Source: Neoceratodus forsteri
Taxonomy: Eukaryota > Chordata > Ceratodontiformes > Ceratodontidae
Direction: 5' to 3'
DNA: 64,000 nt
NCBI GenBank assembly: GCA_016271365.2
Contig: CM028129.1
Coordinates: 845,388,001 to 845,452,000, forward strand
Numbering within the stretch: the stretch's first letter is position 1; the number at the start of each line of letters is the position of its first letter. Positions 12,349 to 24,309 of this stretch are shown here, in pieces. Both the position numbers and the translations under genes were made by a program. The notes under the pieces were generated by a model that was not told the DNA's origin, searched no databases, and saw nothing but the letters and a program-made list of their open reading frames with translations.

Positions 12349-12880
12349 AGGGGACATAAACCTTTTTTAACCCTTGCTGTGCCATGGATTACTATATCTT
12401 ATCCAGAATTTCTATATGTTCTAATTCTGTTGGCAGTCTAAGGGTAAATATAATTGTTAATTTGGATGTATGTGAAGTCTATGTAATATCCCAGGTGTAC
12501 TGTTATGAGTGTTTGTTTTAAGATAGTGATGTTTTTCCCCTCATTTCAGTCAGTTGTTAATGCTACCTCTTATCTTCCCAACATTCATTTTTTAACTATT
12601 TATGAGTTATGGAACCCAGACACATCAGTTGAATGGAAGCCTAAAGCAATGCTTTCTGTGTGGTATTTTTTCTCAGCTGATGCAACTGGCTTCCACAACT
12701 GATAACTGATTACTGGGCAGGAGAAGAGCAACATTAACAAGGTACTATCAAAAAAAAAAATGGGACTATTTTAAAAGAAACACATGCAACGACAATACAC
12801 TGGAGACATGAAACAGATTTCACACATGCTCAAATTTCCAGTTATATTAAACAATTAACCAAAAAAAGTTAATGTTCCCT
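12349..12880. mobile_element. Small inverted-repeat element flanked by TTAA (Kolobok- or piggyBac-like MITE)
   Basis: TTAA at 12345-12348 precedes AGGGGACATAAACCTTTTTT. On the right, the reverse complement reads AGGGAACATTAACTTTTTTT immediately inside TTAA at 12881-12884. These are imperfect terminal inverted repeats of about 20 bases with a TTAA target duplication. TTAA is used by piggyBac and Kolobok transposases. At 532 bases with no coding potential, this would be a non-autonomous copy. The superfamily is inferred from the TTAA alone. Confidence 0.65.
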
Positions 12881-12899
12881 TTAAGAAATTACAAAATTC

Positions 12900-13367
12900 A
12901 GCCAGCACAGTGGCTCCATGCCAGCCACCCGGGTTTGGGATTGAGACCGGGCCACCGGGGGTCAGCAGGGGGGAGAGAGGAGTGAACATCCAGAGGGCTG
13001 CTCTCCTCTCTCTGGGGGGAGGGAGACTTGTCGTCCCACTCATTGATTGCCCTCTGGCAGCTGCAGAGAAATGTGGGTCAGGAGGCATGTACCAACATCC
13101 TTACATTGGTAGGGGAGGGGGGATGGGAGAAAGAGGAAAAAAAAAGGAGCCTGGCAGGTTCCATGATGGTCCCACATCCCCAAGGGCCTCGGGGGGGGGG
13201 GGAGCCAGTGCTCTCCTCCCTGGCCCCACTGTGGGGGAAATCTGTTGGGAATTTCCAGGAGTTGGCAGAGTGGGGATGTGTGGGACCAGAGATTGAATGC
13301 CTCCATGAGGAGGACCACAGCCACCTGCCAGGGCTCACAGAGGATAAAACCTATATAGAAAAGAGAA
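12900..13367. mobile_element. 468-bp G-rich insertion with a perfect 16-bp target duplication
   Basis: AGAAATTACAAAATTC occurs at 12884-12899 and again at 13368-13383, exactly bracketing a GC-rich block in AT-rich surroundings. A duplication of this length is what LINE-type target-primed integration leaves. The left end (GCCAGCACAGTGGCTCC, then CCCGGGTTTGGGATTGAG) faintly resembles the head of tRNA-derived SINEs, with a gap between the putative A and B boxes. There is no clear poly(A). Open frames across it on both strands have no recognisable motif. It could be a degraded SINE or a retroposed transcript fragment. Confidence 0.7.
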
Positions 13368-13383
13368 AGAAATTACAAAATTC

Positions 13384-13767
13384 TAAACTGTTAATTTAAT
13401 TTAGTAATCTATAAAGTTGCAGGTAGGCAACCAGTATGGCTGCCCCAGTCTTTGTAAAAGATTAAGAAATCCCTTGAGGAGTTTGTTCCATTACAACAAA
13501 GGGTCCACCTAAAACTATACTGCAAATACCACTGATTCACTCGATGCAAAAAATGAATTGCTCAGTTATTTCAGATGGAAAACAAGAAAGTTAAAATACT
13601 GCACAGAAGACCAGCATTTTGAACCATCCCTCTTTTTTAGGGTATAGCGTTATTAAAAGAAGACAAAAAAATGCCTCAGTAACTAAAATAAAATTGAGTG
13701 AGAACATACAGGTAGTGAGGGTGGGACTGACCCTCCTTATAGTTACTGTAAGAGCCCATTCACTACA
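13384..13767. other. AT-rich stretch, nothing supported
   Basis: No gene or element terminus was recognised between the 468-bp insertion and the CR1-like tail. Confidence 0.5.
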
Positions 13768-14735
13768 TAGAAACATAGAAACATAGCCTTTGATGGCAGA
13801 TAAGGACCGCTTGGCCCATCTAGTCTGCCCATTTCCCTACCTACAGGATAGGCCGCAGATCCTAGTTAACCAACAGCCTATTTCTTCCTACCCCCCACAA
13901 GAATTGCCTTATGTCTGTCCCATGCATTCTTGAATTCTCCCACAGTTTTAGACCCCACAACCTCCTCAGGAAGGCTGTTCCATGCATCCACTACCCTCTC
14001 TGTGAAATAATATTTCCTCACATTGCCCCTGAACCACCCCCTTCTATCTTTAAATTGTGTCCCCTTGTTCTTGCACATCTCTTTTTCTGAAAGATGCTAC
14101 CCTCTTGGACTTTGTTGATTCCACTAAGATACTTAAAAGTTTCTATCATGTCCCTCCTCTCCCTTCTTTCCTCAAGGGTATACATATTAAGCTCCTTTAG
14201 TCTCTCCTCATATGGCTTCTCTTGCAGACCCTGCACCATTTTAGTTGCCTTCCTCTGGACTGCCTCTATCCTGTCTATGTCCTTGCGGAGATGGGGTCTC
14301 CAGAACTGGACGCAGTACTCCAGATGGGGTCTCACCAACTGTCTGTACAGAGGGATAACAACTTCCTGTTTTCTGCTGCTGATGCCTCTCCCTATGCATC
14401 CCAGTATACCCCAGCCCTCCCTACTGCCTTCTCACATTGCTTGCTAACCTTATGGTCATCTGATATGATTACCCCCAGGTCCCTTTCCTTTTTGTTGTTG
14501 TTACTACCTCCCCACCCATTGTGTATTCTTCCCCTGGGTTCTTGTTTCCCAGGTGCATTATTTCGCACTTCTTTGCATTGAATCCTAGCTGCCATACTTC
14601 TGACCACTCCTCCAACCTTGCCAAGTCCCTTTTCATCCTTTCCACGCCTCCTTGTGTATCAACCCTGTTGCAGATCTTTGTGTCATCTGCAAAAAGGCAT
14701 ACTTTTCCTTCCAGTCCCTCTGCAATGTCACTGGA
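13768..14735 (-). mobile_element. CR1-like LINE 3' portion (copy 4), longest of the family here
   Basis: Read leftward on the minus strand it opens at the RT catalytic motif, FADDTKICNRVDTQGG, near 14700. It continues through ERDLGVIISDDHKVSKQCEKAVGRA, MVRPHLEYCVQFWRPHLRKDIDRIEAVQRKATKM, LEERRERRDMIETFKYLSGINKVQEG and FFTERVVDAWNSLPEEVVGS (quoted here in separate blocks), then the 3' UTR. It ends at 13768 with the tail that reads ACATAGAAACATAGAAACAT on the plus strand. FADD stands for the Y/FADD metal-binding motif of the polymerase. One or two frame changes occur. The 5' end is truncated just before the catalytic motif. Confidence 0.9.
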
Positions 14736-15089
14736 AGAGCAAACATATTATGTTACAACATACAGTACTTAGTCAATTCATAACACAATGATAATATACA
14801 GTGATAGAATAAAGGGAGGGAGAAAGTCAGGAATTAGTAAGGGAGAATGAGAGAATTTAAGAAAGAGAGAGAAATAGGGAAAAGTAGAGGTGCTTTAAGT
14901 TGGCCGGAGTGGGAAAGTAGCAGCTAGGGGCTTTGTCAGTGTAATTAAAGCAGGTATGGTAGGAGGTGGGAGAGGAGGGTATGGGTAGGAGAAAGGGGAA
15001 CATAGGCTGGGGGGAAGTGGCAACTGAGTTGCCAAATAAGTACTGGGAGGTGTGGTTAGGGGAGAGGGAGCACTGGAGAGGTGGAAGTA
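14736..15089. other. Purine-rich stretch, nothing supported
   Basis: A G/A-rich stretch with GGGAGGGAGAAAG-type runs and no gene. It separates the CR1-like copy from the L2-like tail. Confidence 0.5.
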
Positions 15090-15530
15090 TAGCGGTAATT
15101 GGATTGGGTGGCTTGTCTGACCATAGCTAATGGTACCCTACTGCCCAACCTTAACTATTTTGTCTCAGTCTATTTGAACTCCTTAAAAAACTACCTTAGC
15201 CAAATGGGATGTAGTTTTATAACAATATCTGCTGATTTATTCTGGGTGCTGCCCATTGTACTCATCACTGCACCCCTTCTTCCCTGGACTATGTATCACA
15301 CTGCCCCAAGCATTGCTTCACTATAGGCTGCTTCATTGATAAGCTGATTAGATCAGATACTCCACCCTGCCTGTCTGCTATGTTACAGTCTCTTGCTACA
15401 CCATACAACCTCTGTTCTAATAATGTCCTCTTATTTAATGAGCCTAGGTGCTCCACTAAAATGGGTCACGCAGCTTTTTCTTACCCAGCCCCCAGGTTCT
15501 GGCATAGTCTCCCTTGTCTGGTTTGGTGTT
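15090..15530 (+). mobile_element. Degraded L2-like LINE ORF2 C-terminus
   Basis: Near the end the reading HAAFSYPAPRFWHSLPCLV resembles the C-terminal signature AFSVAAPRLWNSLP of L2/CR1-group LINE proteins. Upstream, WVLPIVL sits where LHWLPI is expected. Frame changes are frequent. The sequence stops where the Penelope-like element begins at about 15535, consistent with that element having inserted into or beside it. The clade is tentative. Confidence 0.55.
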
Positions 15531-16844
15531 TGAAATACAAAAATAGGGGCACTCACAGCACTTGGAAGAAATCAGACTAGAACCAGAAAAACAAAGCACA
15601 AATGTTTATTCATTCATCAAAAGTCCACACAGTGTAGTCACCACAAAAGCAGCTACACCTTAATGCTTCACCTATGCAGGCTTCATCATGGAGTCCTACA
15701 TATTCATCACTCCTTAAGTACAGTGTCACCTGTTACATCATTCTACTATAAACCAATTGGCAAACAAGAAAAACATTTCAGAGTTCTAAGCATTTTTTGA
15801 AAACATTTTTAACATGCATTAGTGCATATTAAAACATACAGTACCATAAAGTTCACAAAATGTAAATAAAATCAGGTCATTCTACAGATGATGTTCTAAG
15901 TAATATTTCCAGTTTGGTTTAGAGTATGCAGCAGTTACCAGAATTCACATACTTATGATCACCCATTTCTTTCGTATTAGGAGTTCCCTGGGGATCCACA
16001 TAATACTGTCAGAACCAGGCACTACTGCAATCCAAAGTATGAAAACACAGGGAACCTAAAGCAAGAAAAAAAAGCAAAAGTAACAGGATAGACAGGTGAT
16101 ATATATCACATCATCATATATTTATAGCACATATTAAATATAGCCCCATTATCACTAATCCCAGGCAATGATACAGTAGTTGCATGGGGAGTTGGGGGGG
16201 GGGTGAGGGTACATTCAGGGAGCAAACCTTCTCCATACTTATAGAGAAGGAATCTAAATTCTTCTATGAATCCCAAGTGTCCTGGAGAAACAGTTTAGGG
16301 TCCCAAAATTCATTAAGGCCCTGTGGATTTATTGTCTGTGACTTGAATATTCAAAAATGTTTCCTTCCTAACAAGAGACTTGCTCTATTACCTCCTCTTT
16401 TTGGTGGTTTCACCATTTCCAAACCCCAAAATCTCAAACAGGTTGGGTCACTTTTATGGACTTCATAGAAGTGCCTTCCAACCCAGCTATCCAACTTTTT
16501 GTTGATTATGGCCTTACATGTTCTTGCAGTCTTTCCTTCACTATTCTGACAGTTCTCCCCACATAGCAGAGACTGCAGGGGCACCACAGAATATATGCAA
16601 CAACTTTAGTTGTACAAGTAATGAAATCCCTAATAGTGATTTATTTTCTATCCTTTGGAGTAGAGATGCAGTGAATTTAAAATCCGCTAGCGAAGAGAAC
16701 GCGAAGTGGCCACTACGCATTGACACTTTGCTACGTGGAGTCCCCCATAGGAAAGGCTCACTTCAACTTGTTATTATTACTTCGCGTTGTCTTTCTGCCT
16801 TAAACATGAAGTAAGGTGGAGTGACAACAATATTGGCAACATCC

Positions 16845-17110
16845 CACCCACACAGTCACCAGAATGAATGTGCATCCCAAAGTGCTACTGCCTAGTGTCC
16901 AGAAAACTCCCCAGTGCTGATAAAGTGAAATGAGAGTGTAACAAGAAATACAAAGTCTCCCAGAATTAATGGCACACTCAGTCATGCACGCAGTGGTCAG
17001 GTCACGCACAGAGTCACCAGAATTAATGTGCATCCCCAAAATGTTACTGTCTTGTGTCCAGAAAATTCTCCTGTGCTGACGAACTAAAATGAGACCGTAA
17101 CAAGAAATGC
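16845..17110. repeat. Tandem duplication, about 170-bp unit
   Basis: The block containing AATGTGCATCCC, GTGTCCAGAAAA, CAGTGCTGA and TCTCCCAGAATTAATGG occurs first around 16865-16975 and again around 17025-17130. It sits in the left subterminal part of the outer hAT-like element. Confidence 0.75.
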
Positions 17111-17139
17111 AGTCTCCCAGAATTAATGGTGCCATGCAA

Positions 17140-17692
17140 ATGCACAGATAGATTAAGATTGCATAGCACACTCAAGGGATGAATACGAAAAGGCACAACA
17201 ACACCTAACCAGTGCTCACAAGTCACAAATCTAAATCTGGAAAGGAATACATTTTGCCAGTTGGGGGATTAGTGCATGGCAGTAACAATCCACTACCAGT
17301 AAAGATACCACAAAACGGTATAAAAAAATTCATGCAGGTGCTGTGGATAGCAGGTTCACACTGCTGCAATTACTCTGTAACACAATAAAAGGTGTCTGAT
17401 TTAATGGCATGCATCGCACACACACTCACACACACACTCAAGTAATGCGTAGCAAATTGAAAACCTTTTGTTAACATAACCAAATGTTTTAAACAGACAG
17501 ACTGCTGCACCACAACAATTAGCCAAACAATTTCAAGAATTACTGAAAATATTACTGTGTGTACATTAACACAGTTATACAAGAAAAATATAACCAAAAC
17601 AGAAAGACTGCCTTTTTCTCCCCATTAATCTACCTATACCACAAATATGCCCCTCCCCCAAAGCACACTTCACAGTACACAGACTGACTGTT
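17140..17692. repeat. Left half (A) of the outer hAT internal duplication
   Basis: This block (AGATTAAGATTGCATAGCAC, CACCTAACCAGTGCTCAC, GTGGATAGCAGGTTCACA, ATAAAAGGTGTCTGATTT) has a diverged direct copy at 24310-24898. It is cut from its right half by the nested hAT at 17693. Together the pieces show that the outer element contains two tandem copies of a unit of about 1.1 kb. Confidence 0.8.
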
Positions 17693-18044
17693 CAGTGGTG
17701 GAGGAAGCGAAAGATGGGTCCCAGTGCATGTTATAATTTTGGGCTCCCCCATTGTCCACCCTGCTCTGGCCCACCCCCCCATCAGTTTTGTTTACATTAC
17801 CTTTATGCACCCAGGACCCTCAAATATAGAGGCTATTATAACACATACACACTTATTTATACACATTAAACATGCCACTGCCAGTTCAAGTGTTCAGCAC
17901 TGCATAACAATTATCAAAATATTTCCATCTGGAACAGTGGGACCATGACACAGTATACTGCAACACATAATAGTAATATTCTCTACTCATCTACTTGAAC
18001 CACCTTTTGCGAGCCTTTCATTCTGCAAACTCATCAGTGATCTG

Positions 18045-20625
18045 CTATAGGTAAATTTTTCTGGCTCGTTCATTTTCAATAGATAAGATTCCCAATCCAT
18101 GAAGTCTCTCTTGTCCCATACTATTCCTTAAGTAGTTCTTTATAAGTTTAAGTTTTGAAAATGAGCGTTCAGCACTGGCTACTGTTACTGGGATGGTGAG
18201 AAACAGAAGAAGTACAGTACAGACTTCTGGAAAACTGGATGCTAATGCACTATTGTCAACAATTAACACTTTTGCCAACTCTTTCTCTGATGATTGTTTT
18301 GAGATTTCAGATTTCAAACAAGATCTGAATGAAAGCAACTGCCCAGGAAAAGCAAGAGAAATGTCTTTGTAGAAATGATGGGCCAGTTTTTCAGCTCCTT
18401 TATACAGATCATCATCACTTGCAGAGATCAGTGTACTTGGCTAGATTATATGCTGAATCTATCAGCGACTGCCTGCATGCTTTGAAATCGATTTGAAAGC
18501 TGTGTGCTTATTATATCAAAGCACCTGTAAAATACGTTCACTTTGAAAAGTTATTCTGAGTCAGCAAGTCTTTCATCTTTACATAGCTCATCAAAATGGC
18601 GTTTGACCCTTCTCATGCGCTTTTCTTCAAATTTGGCTTGTACACCCCATTTTTCTGATGATGTAATTGCTGATTTTTTTGCCTCATCAAACTGATTTCG
18701 AAATATACTGTAACTAGATCTTCATTGGCTTTGTGAAGTAAGTTTGCTGCTTTATAAAGGTCCGTGTCTTTAGATTGTAACAGTTTTGACACAGCATTGA
18801 CTGTTTCCAGAATCTTTGTTTGGAGCATGACGAGAAGAACAAAACTGAAATGTTCTAATAATTTCTTTAATGCCAAAGCCGTGTTGCGCTCATCAGCATT
18901 TTTGCTCTGAAGAACTATTTTTGTGAGTGCCTTCATAACATCTGAATACTGAAACCTTAGAGCAATGAGTGATTCATACCTGGATGACCAGCGGGTAGGA
19001 CAAAGCTTTTTCAAAGTAACAGTGCTGGAAAGCTCTGAAGTAGAAGCGAATGAAGATAATGTGGCCCAGCATTTTATACTGTGGCCGAAAAAAGTGTAGT
19101 CATTCGATCACATCATAAAAATTCCTCACTTCTGGTATTCCTCTAATGGAATCATTCAACTGAGATTTAAGTTGTGAGCAGCACAGTGAACATATGCAAC
19201 ATTTGGTTCCTTCTAGGATATTCTCACTTGCACACTGGAGTACACACCACTCATATTAGATGCCCCATCATACCCCTGACCACAACATTTAGATAATTCT
19301 AAACCTTTCTGTTCAATGCAGCCAACTATTACCTTCTCAAGTTCAGCTGCAGACTGATCACTAATTTCATGAAAACCAAGGAAAGATTAATTGATTTTCA
19401 CCTCGGTTGCCATGTTCCTGTCATCCCTTTCAATCATGACATACCGAAAAATTTGACTCAGTTGCTAAGTCTTCGAAATATCTTGGGTGGTATCCATTAT
19501 TAAAGAGAAAAAGTTGCAGCCTTTATTTCGTAAATAATATCTTGCTCAACACGCTTTGATAAAACTTCAATAAGTTTGTCCTGTATAGCATGACTAAGAT
19601 AGCGAATCGATCCACTGGGCATGGAAATGAGTTGCTTCAAATGGGATCATACCTAGCTAACAGTTCCCCTATTGAAAGAAAATTTCCACTGTTACCTTGC
19701 CCTATGACCTCTCTGTGCCCCCTGAAAGCTAAATTGCACATAACTAATGTAACAGTCACATTGATGAGACACTGCAAAACTTGTCTGCAGAAGTTTTTCT
19801 CCTTCTGCATTTGAGTTTCCAAATCTTCATCAATTGTTACATGTAATCGCCCCTGCTGATACTTTAAGCAAGATTCTAAATGAATTGCTGATATTTCATG
19901 ATATTTAATTTTACTGCTTAGGTGATGCCAATCTCGAACTCTTTTAACCCATGCAAAATTATATGCAGGTACACTACAATCAGCAAACAACCAACATGGC
20001 TCACAATATGCATAGTCTAATTTGGGGGAATAACAAAGCCCAGTATGCGGTAATGTAATGCCTGCCTTTGTCGTTATGTTATAATGTAATAGCTTCTGGA
20101 GAAACAGCGCCCATCTTGATTTTTGTCCCATGGAAATGGTCCATCTCATCTACATGAACCTTGTGATATAATATATATTTTTACTTGGCTGTCCTTAATA
20201 TGTAAGGGAAAATATCCTCTGTCTGTGGGTTTTTTTTCATCAGCATGAGGAAAACTTGGAAAAACAGGTTGCTCTTCATCTTCAGTGCTTAAAGCAGCAC
20301 TTGTTTTGTCGAGTTCTTTCACCAATACACTTTCCACGTCTGGTTCTGGTTCAGATTGTTTAACAAAGTTAGTTTCAGGATCAGCATGATCAGCACAGAC
20401 TGTCTCAGAATCGGCCACAGTACTAGGTCCACTGTCTTTCTCTGCGTCTGTGTCACTGTCACTTTCACAAATTTCAGTCTTAACAGGTATGTTGTCAGGC
20501 TCATCCACAGTTTGGAAAAAAACATTGATCTTAGGAAGCTTTGCTGCCAGCAGCAATTCTTCCTTCTTCTGCTTGTGCTTTTGTGCACCACTTTTGAGTG
20601 CACCACTTTTGAATTTTGGAGGCAT
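18045..20625 (-). pseudogene. hAT transposase with TTF-type finger and DUF4371 (ZMYM1-like), decayed
   Basis: A cut-and-paste transposase read leftward from 20625. Order: an acidic N-terminus starting MPPKFKSG with a lysine-rich helix; a TTF/zf-type block with YCEPCWLF and WVKRVRDWHHL (20149-19820); the DUF4371 signature FRGHRE..GNSGNFL (near 19720); and an RNase H-like core. In the core, IMDTTQDIS and CCGQGYDGASNMSG hold the first two expected acidic residues (near 19490 and 19275), and CPTRWSSRYES follows (near 19000). The C-terminal hAT dimerisation block carries PVTVASAERSFSKLKLIK (about 18190). Several frame changes and stops between 19630 and 18340 make it non-functional. The family (ZMYM1-like hAT) is clear. 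Confidence 0.85.
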
Positions 20626-20684
20626 CTTTTACTGTTACATCCAACAATAAACTGAGGGGTGTTACTTTTTTGTTTGCTTGCCTT

Positions 20685-21160
20685 CAGGATGCAGTAATGG
20701 CAAACAGGGAGGGAGAAGAGAAGTGCAGGACAGGACAAGAGACACTCCTTCACTGATATTGCCCTAGCTCAGTACTCAGTCCCCCCAGCCTAGTGCCCAC
20801 TACCCACTAGTCCCCACTACCACTGCCTTTGCAGTGAACGGTCACACTTTTAATGTAGGTTACTTTTTGTTAGCTTGCTTCACTTTAGAAAAATAATCAG
20901 TGTTCAGGCTGCAGTAATGGCAAACAGGGAAGGAGAAGTGCAGAACAGGACAAGAGGTGCTCCTTCACCGATATCACCCTAGCTCAGTACTCAGTTCCCC
21001 TAGCCTAGTGCCTACTTCCCACTAGGCCCCACCACCACTGCCTTTGCAGAGAACGGTCACACTTTTAATGTAGGTTACTTTTTGTCTGCTTCCTTCATTT
21101 TAGAAATTGAGTGAAGTCGGCACTAGTAATGGCAAACAAGGCAGGAAGGGAGAGATTCAG
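20685..21160. repeat. Tandem repeat upstream of the inner hAT transposase, about 215-220-bp unit
   Basis: AGTAATGGCAAACA recurs near 20693, 20913 and 21125. Each is followed by a GGAGAAG tract; the first two copies also share GCTCAGTACTCAGT and GAACGGTCACACTTTTAATG. The repeat lies immediately 5' of the transposase start on the minus strand, where a promoter is expected. Confidence 0.8.
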
Positions 21161-23108
21161 CTGAAGACAGGAGGTGCTCCTGCCCCTTTATTTTAGTTAA
21201 TAATTGCCAGTTTTTCCCCTCTGAACACCCTTTCTGTATTTATGTTACAGACGGTGAATGCATGGTGCACTGTAGTTCATGGGGTTTTGTTTTGGGGGGT
21301 CTGCTTTTTTCTGTTTTTGTTTTATTTTTACTTATTTTTATTTGCCACAGCACAATTATTTCACTGTCACACACATGCAGGTGCTGCTGCAAACACCAGT
21401 CAGCACTTTTCTTATGATCACTTCAGTCTGTTTGTATGGCAGTCTTCCTTTTTAGCCTCTTCTGACTGCCTAAGTCAGCATAAGGAGGATACTAATAAGG
21501 TCATAACTCAGGAGGAGGTTCGATTCTGCTGCTCTGTCTCTGCTGAGTTTTACTGAGGAGGAGAGGGGGGGAGAGAGAGAGAGAGAGAGAGACTGCGGAG
21601 CAGATGCTGCTGGAAGCCTGGACACAGAAAAAAAGGTCACACAGCACAAGCAATTGACACTGACCTCACTATCCCCTGGCAAATGCAACTATGGAGTCTA
21701 GACTGAACTACCAATAATACATACTGTTTACTGTACAAAAAAACATATTATTTCATGGCTAGTGCAGTGGTTCTAGTGGCCACCTGGCTGCGTGGGTCAA
21801 ACAATTTAGAAAATCAATTCAGATTCACTTCAGAATTTATTTTCCATGGAGTCATGCACTGTTGTGCTGCTGTCTGTCTGCTAACTGATTCTAAAGGGCA
21901 GGCTCGTCACTAACTGAGCATGAGCACTGGCTGGATCAGCAGGCAGCAGCAACCCAAAAACAACAAGTGAAGAGAGTTCTGAATTGAAGTAAATCACATT
22001 TTCACATTTATTTCATGCAGCAGGCCAGACGAGCCAGGCAATGTGCCAGCCAGCCAGCCTGGGGCTGGGACAGCCCTTACATCAGCAGTGACCCGCTCAT
22101 CACCTGTCCTTCCTGGGTCTGGCCCAGTCTGTGTCGCACTGCTGCTACAACAAGTTCAATCAGACGAACTAGATCAATAAATTCAAAAGAATGTTATATT
22201 TCTGCTGTGCACCTTAGAAAAGTTCTAGAGCAAAATTTAAGAGGATCAGACTGGAGGAATTAGGATTTAGGAGCAGGCAGGCAATGTAAAAGGTCTGAGC
22301 CTCATGGAGTCAAACAATCTCCACCACTACCCACTCACTAGGCTGTCTCTCAGCTATGGCACTGGGTGCTCTCGACTCGATTGCTTTCCCAGTCGAGTCT
22401 CCACCCTCTCAGCTCTCCTACCCAACCACAGAGCAAGTAGTGATGTGATTGACTGACTGACACTGTCCATATCCAGTCAGGTGTCAGTCAGCCAGCCAGT
22501 TGTGTGATGCAACAGCTCAGTGCTAGTAGGACCCATGGCTGCCCTCCTCCTGTGCCTGCTTAAAAAAAAACAAAAGGTTAGACCACCTCAGCCCATTCAC
22601 CCACCCCACCATGAGATCACCAGCCTAGGCTAGCGGCACTGTTCCCTCCCAGTCCCAGACTGACCTGTTGCTTCTGTGAGGCTCACTGATTGCCCTCCTC
22701 CTCCTCCTCATGCATGCACTTGTGAGTCATAGCGGTGGCACACAGTCACAGTCCAGACTTGCTCACACTCTGTTGCTCGATCGTTCATGCCTGCATCCCA
22801 CAGTCACAAGATGGGCCACCATGGCACAACAATACTCAGTCCATCAGTCAGAATTCAGTGGATTTTTTCCAGCACTGCGCAGTGCACTCTCACTGCACTC
22901 TGATGCTCTCTGCTGCCACTTGCAGCCTGGAGTACACACACACACAGGAGAAGACAGACAGGTCAGCAATCAGTAGTTTGTGGCACAAACTGCAGAAGCA
23001 AAACTGTGGGGAAAATAGGGAAAAATAAAAAAAACACAGCTAAAACAGCATGTTTCAGTGGGCCCCTGTGCCACTGCACTGGCTGCACTGGCTATTCCTC
23101 CACCCGTG
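21161..23108. other. Non-coding right part of the inner hAT
   Basis: No conserved protein is visible. A (GA)n tract lies near 21566-21592. The terminal 60 bases contain the right inverted repeat. Confidence 0.6.
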
Positions 23109-23630
23109 TGACTGTTCTAAATTAACATTCAAAATCCACACACAACAAAAAACAATGATATGAGCACAGAAGGGTTTCCTACAATCGATGTACTAAATTA
23201 TGAGCAAAAAATATTACTCAAAATAGATTTCAAACAGCTTTTAGAGGTTTTGAATCACAGAACTCTGACAGCAAACTGTCTCCAGCTACCACTGCACACA
23301 CACTACCCAGGACAGAACTGAGGCTGTGCTGAACAATCTAGAGCCCATGTGACCTGCAATCCCATGAATAACTGCAGAATTTCATTTGGAGCTCAATTAC
23401 ATGGTGAAGTGAGGTTAATTACATTGATTTCAATGTGCTTCATCTTAAAGTTGGTTAAGAAGTGGTTTGAGGAAGGCGGAATAATGCAAAGTCATTGGCT
23501 TCAGTGGACTTCGTGTTCCTCATTATGAAGTGAAGTATTCCGCTTCACATTGTGGAGTTCTCTGCAGATTCCACATTACTCAGTGAATCACTTCACGGAG
23601 CAAATTGGGGTTACTTCGTGTTACAGTACT
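23109..23630. repeat. Right half (B) of the outer hAT internal duplication
   Basis: ACATTCAAAATCCACACACA, GATATGAGCACAGAAGGGTT and ATCACTTCACGGAGC mark this block. It recurs with divergence at 24899-25419, where it forms the outer element's right terminus. This copy lacks the CATCTCTA end. Confidence 0.8.
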
Positions 23631-23649
23631 GTAACTCACATGCTGTACG

Positions 23650-24225
23650 GGAAGGAACACGAATGCCTATGGCTGTACTTCCCAGATGGGCTGTAGCACA
23701 AAACTCTCAGACTTAAAAATGCTTATTAATGAGTACAATGGTGGAGTCATGAAGCCTGGAGAGATACTACAAAAGATGCTTACAATACATACAATTAACT
23801 AGTCAAAAAATGAATGCTGTGATTCGCAACGTGATCGTGATTTGTGACTGCATTTTGACCGTGATGATGAAAAACGTGATTCAGAGTTGACGGTGTGAGA
23901 TAACCAAATGAAACTGTATTGGGAATGTGAATGCCTATGACTGTACTTCCCAGATGAGCTGTAGCACAAACTCCCTGACTTAAAAACGCTCATTAATGAA
24001 TACAATGGCGGGGTGGTGAAGCCTGGAGAAATACTACAAAACAGGCTTACAATATATCGAAGTAACTAGTAAAAAAATGAATGTTGTGATTTGTGATGTG
24101 ATCGTGAATAGTGATTTGTGACTGCATTTGTGACTGTGATAATGAAGAATGTGATGTGTATCACGAGTGACTTGTGATGATGGTTCTGACTTAAATACGC
24201 ATATTAATGAGTACAATGTTCATGC
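23650..24225. repeat. Tandem repeat, 267-bp unit, about 2.2 copies
   Basis: GAATGCCTAT occurs at 23661 and again 268 bases on. TGTACTTCCCAGATG, TAATGA.TACAATGG and GAAGCCTGGAGA follow in order in both. A partial third unit (CTGACTTAAATACGCATATT) ends near 24225. It lies between the two A+B units of the outer hAT-like element. Confidence 0.85.
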
Positions 24226-24309
24226 AGAATTATGCACCACTCCTGTCCAATACTCTAAAGGGAAGCCAAAGAAACAACTGCGACTTAAGTTACAGATGGA
24301 GATTGGGCC

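Larger units (their letters stand above)
17693..23108 (-). mobile_element. Inner hAT element (5.4 kb) with ZMYM1-like transposase
   Basis: The left end CAGTGGTGGAGGAA at 17693 and the right end, whose reverse complement is CACGGGTGGAGGAA, form 14-bp terminal inverted repeats with two mismatches. TGACTGTT flanks both sides (17685-17692 and 23109-23116), a perfect 8-bp duplication. The CAGTGG opening and the 8-bp duplication are typical of hAT elements. Removing it rejoins the A and B halves of the surrounding repeat, as seen in the uninterrupted copy around 24895. It carries a transposase ORF on the minus strand and a tandemly repeated upstream region. Confidence 0.9.

Noticed and set aside
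12910..13399. Overlapping open frames of 86 to 128 codons
   Set aside because: They arise from the GC-rich retroposed block, occur in most frames and carry no recognisable domain.
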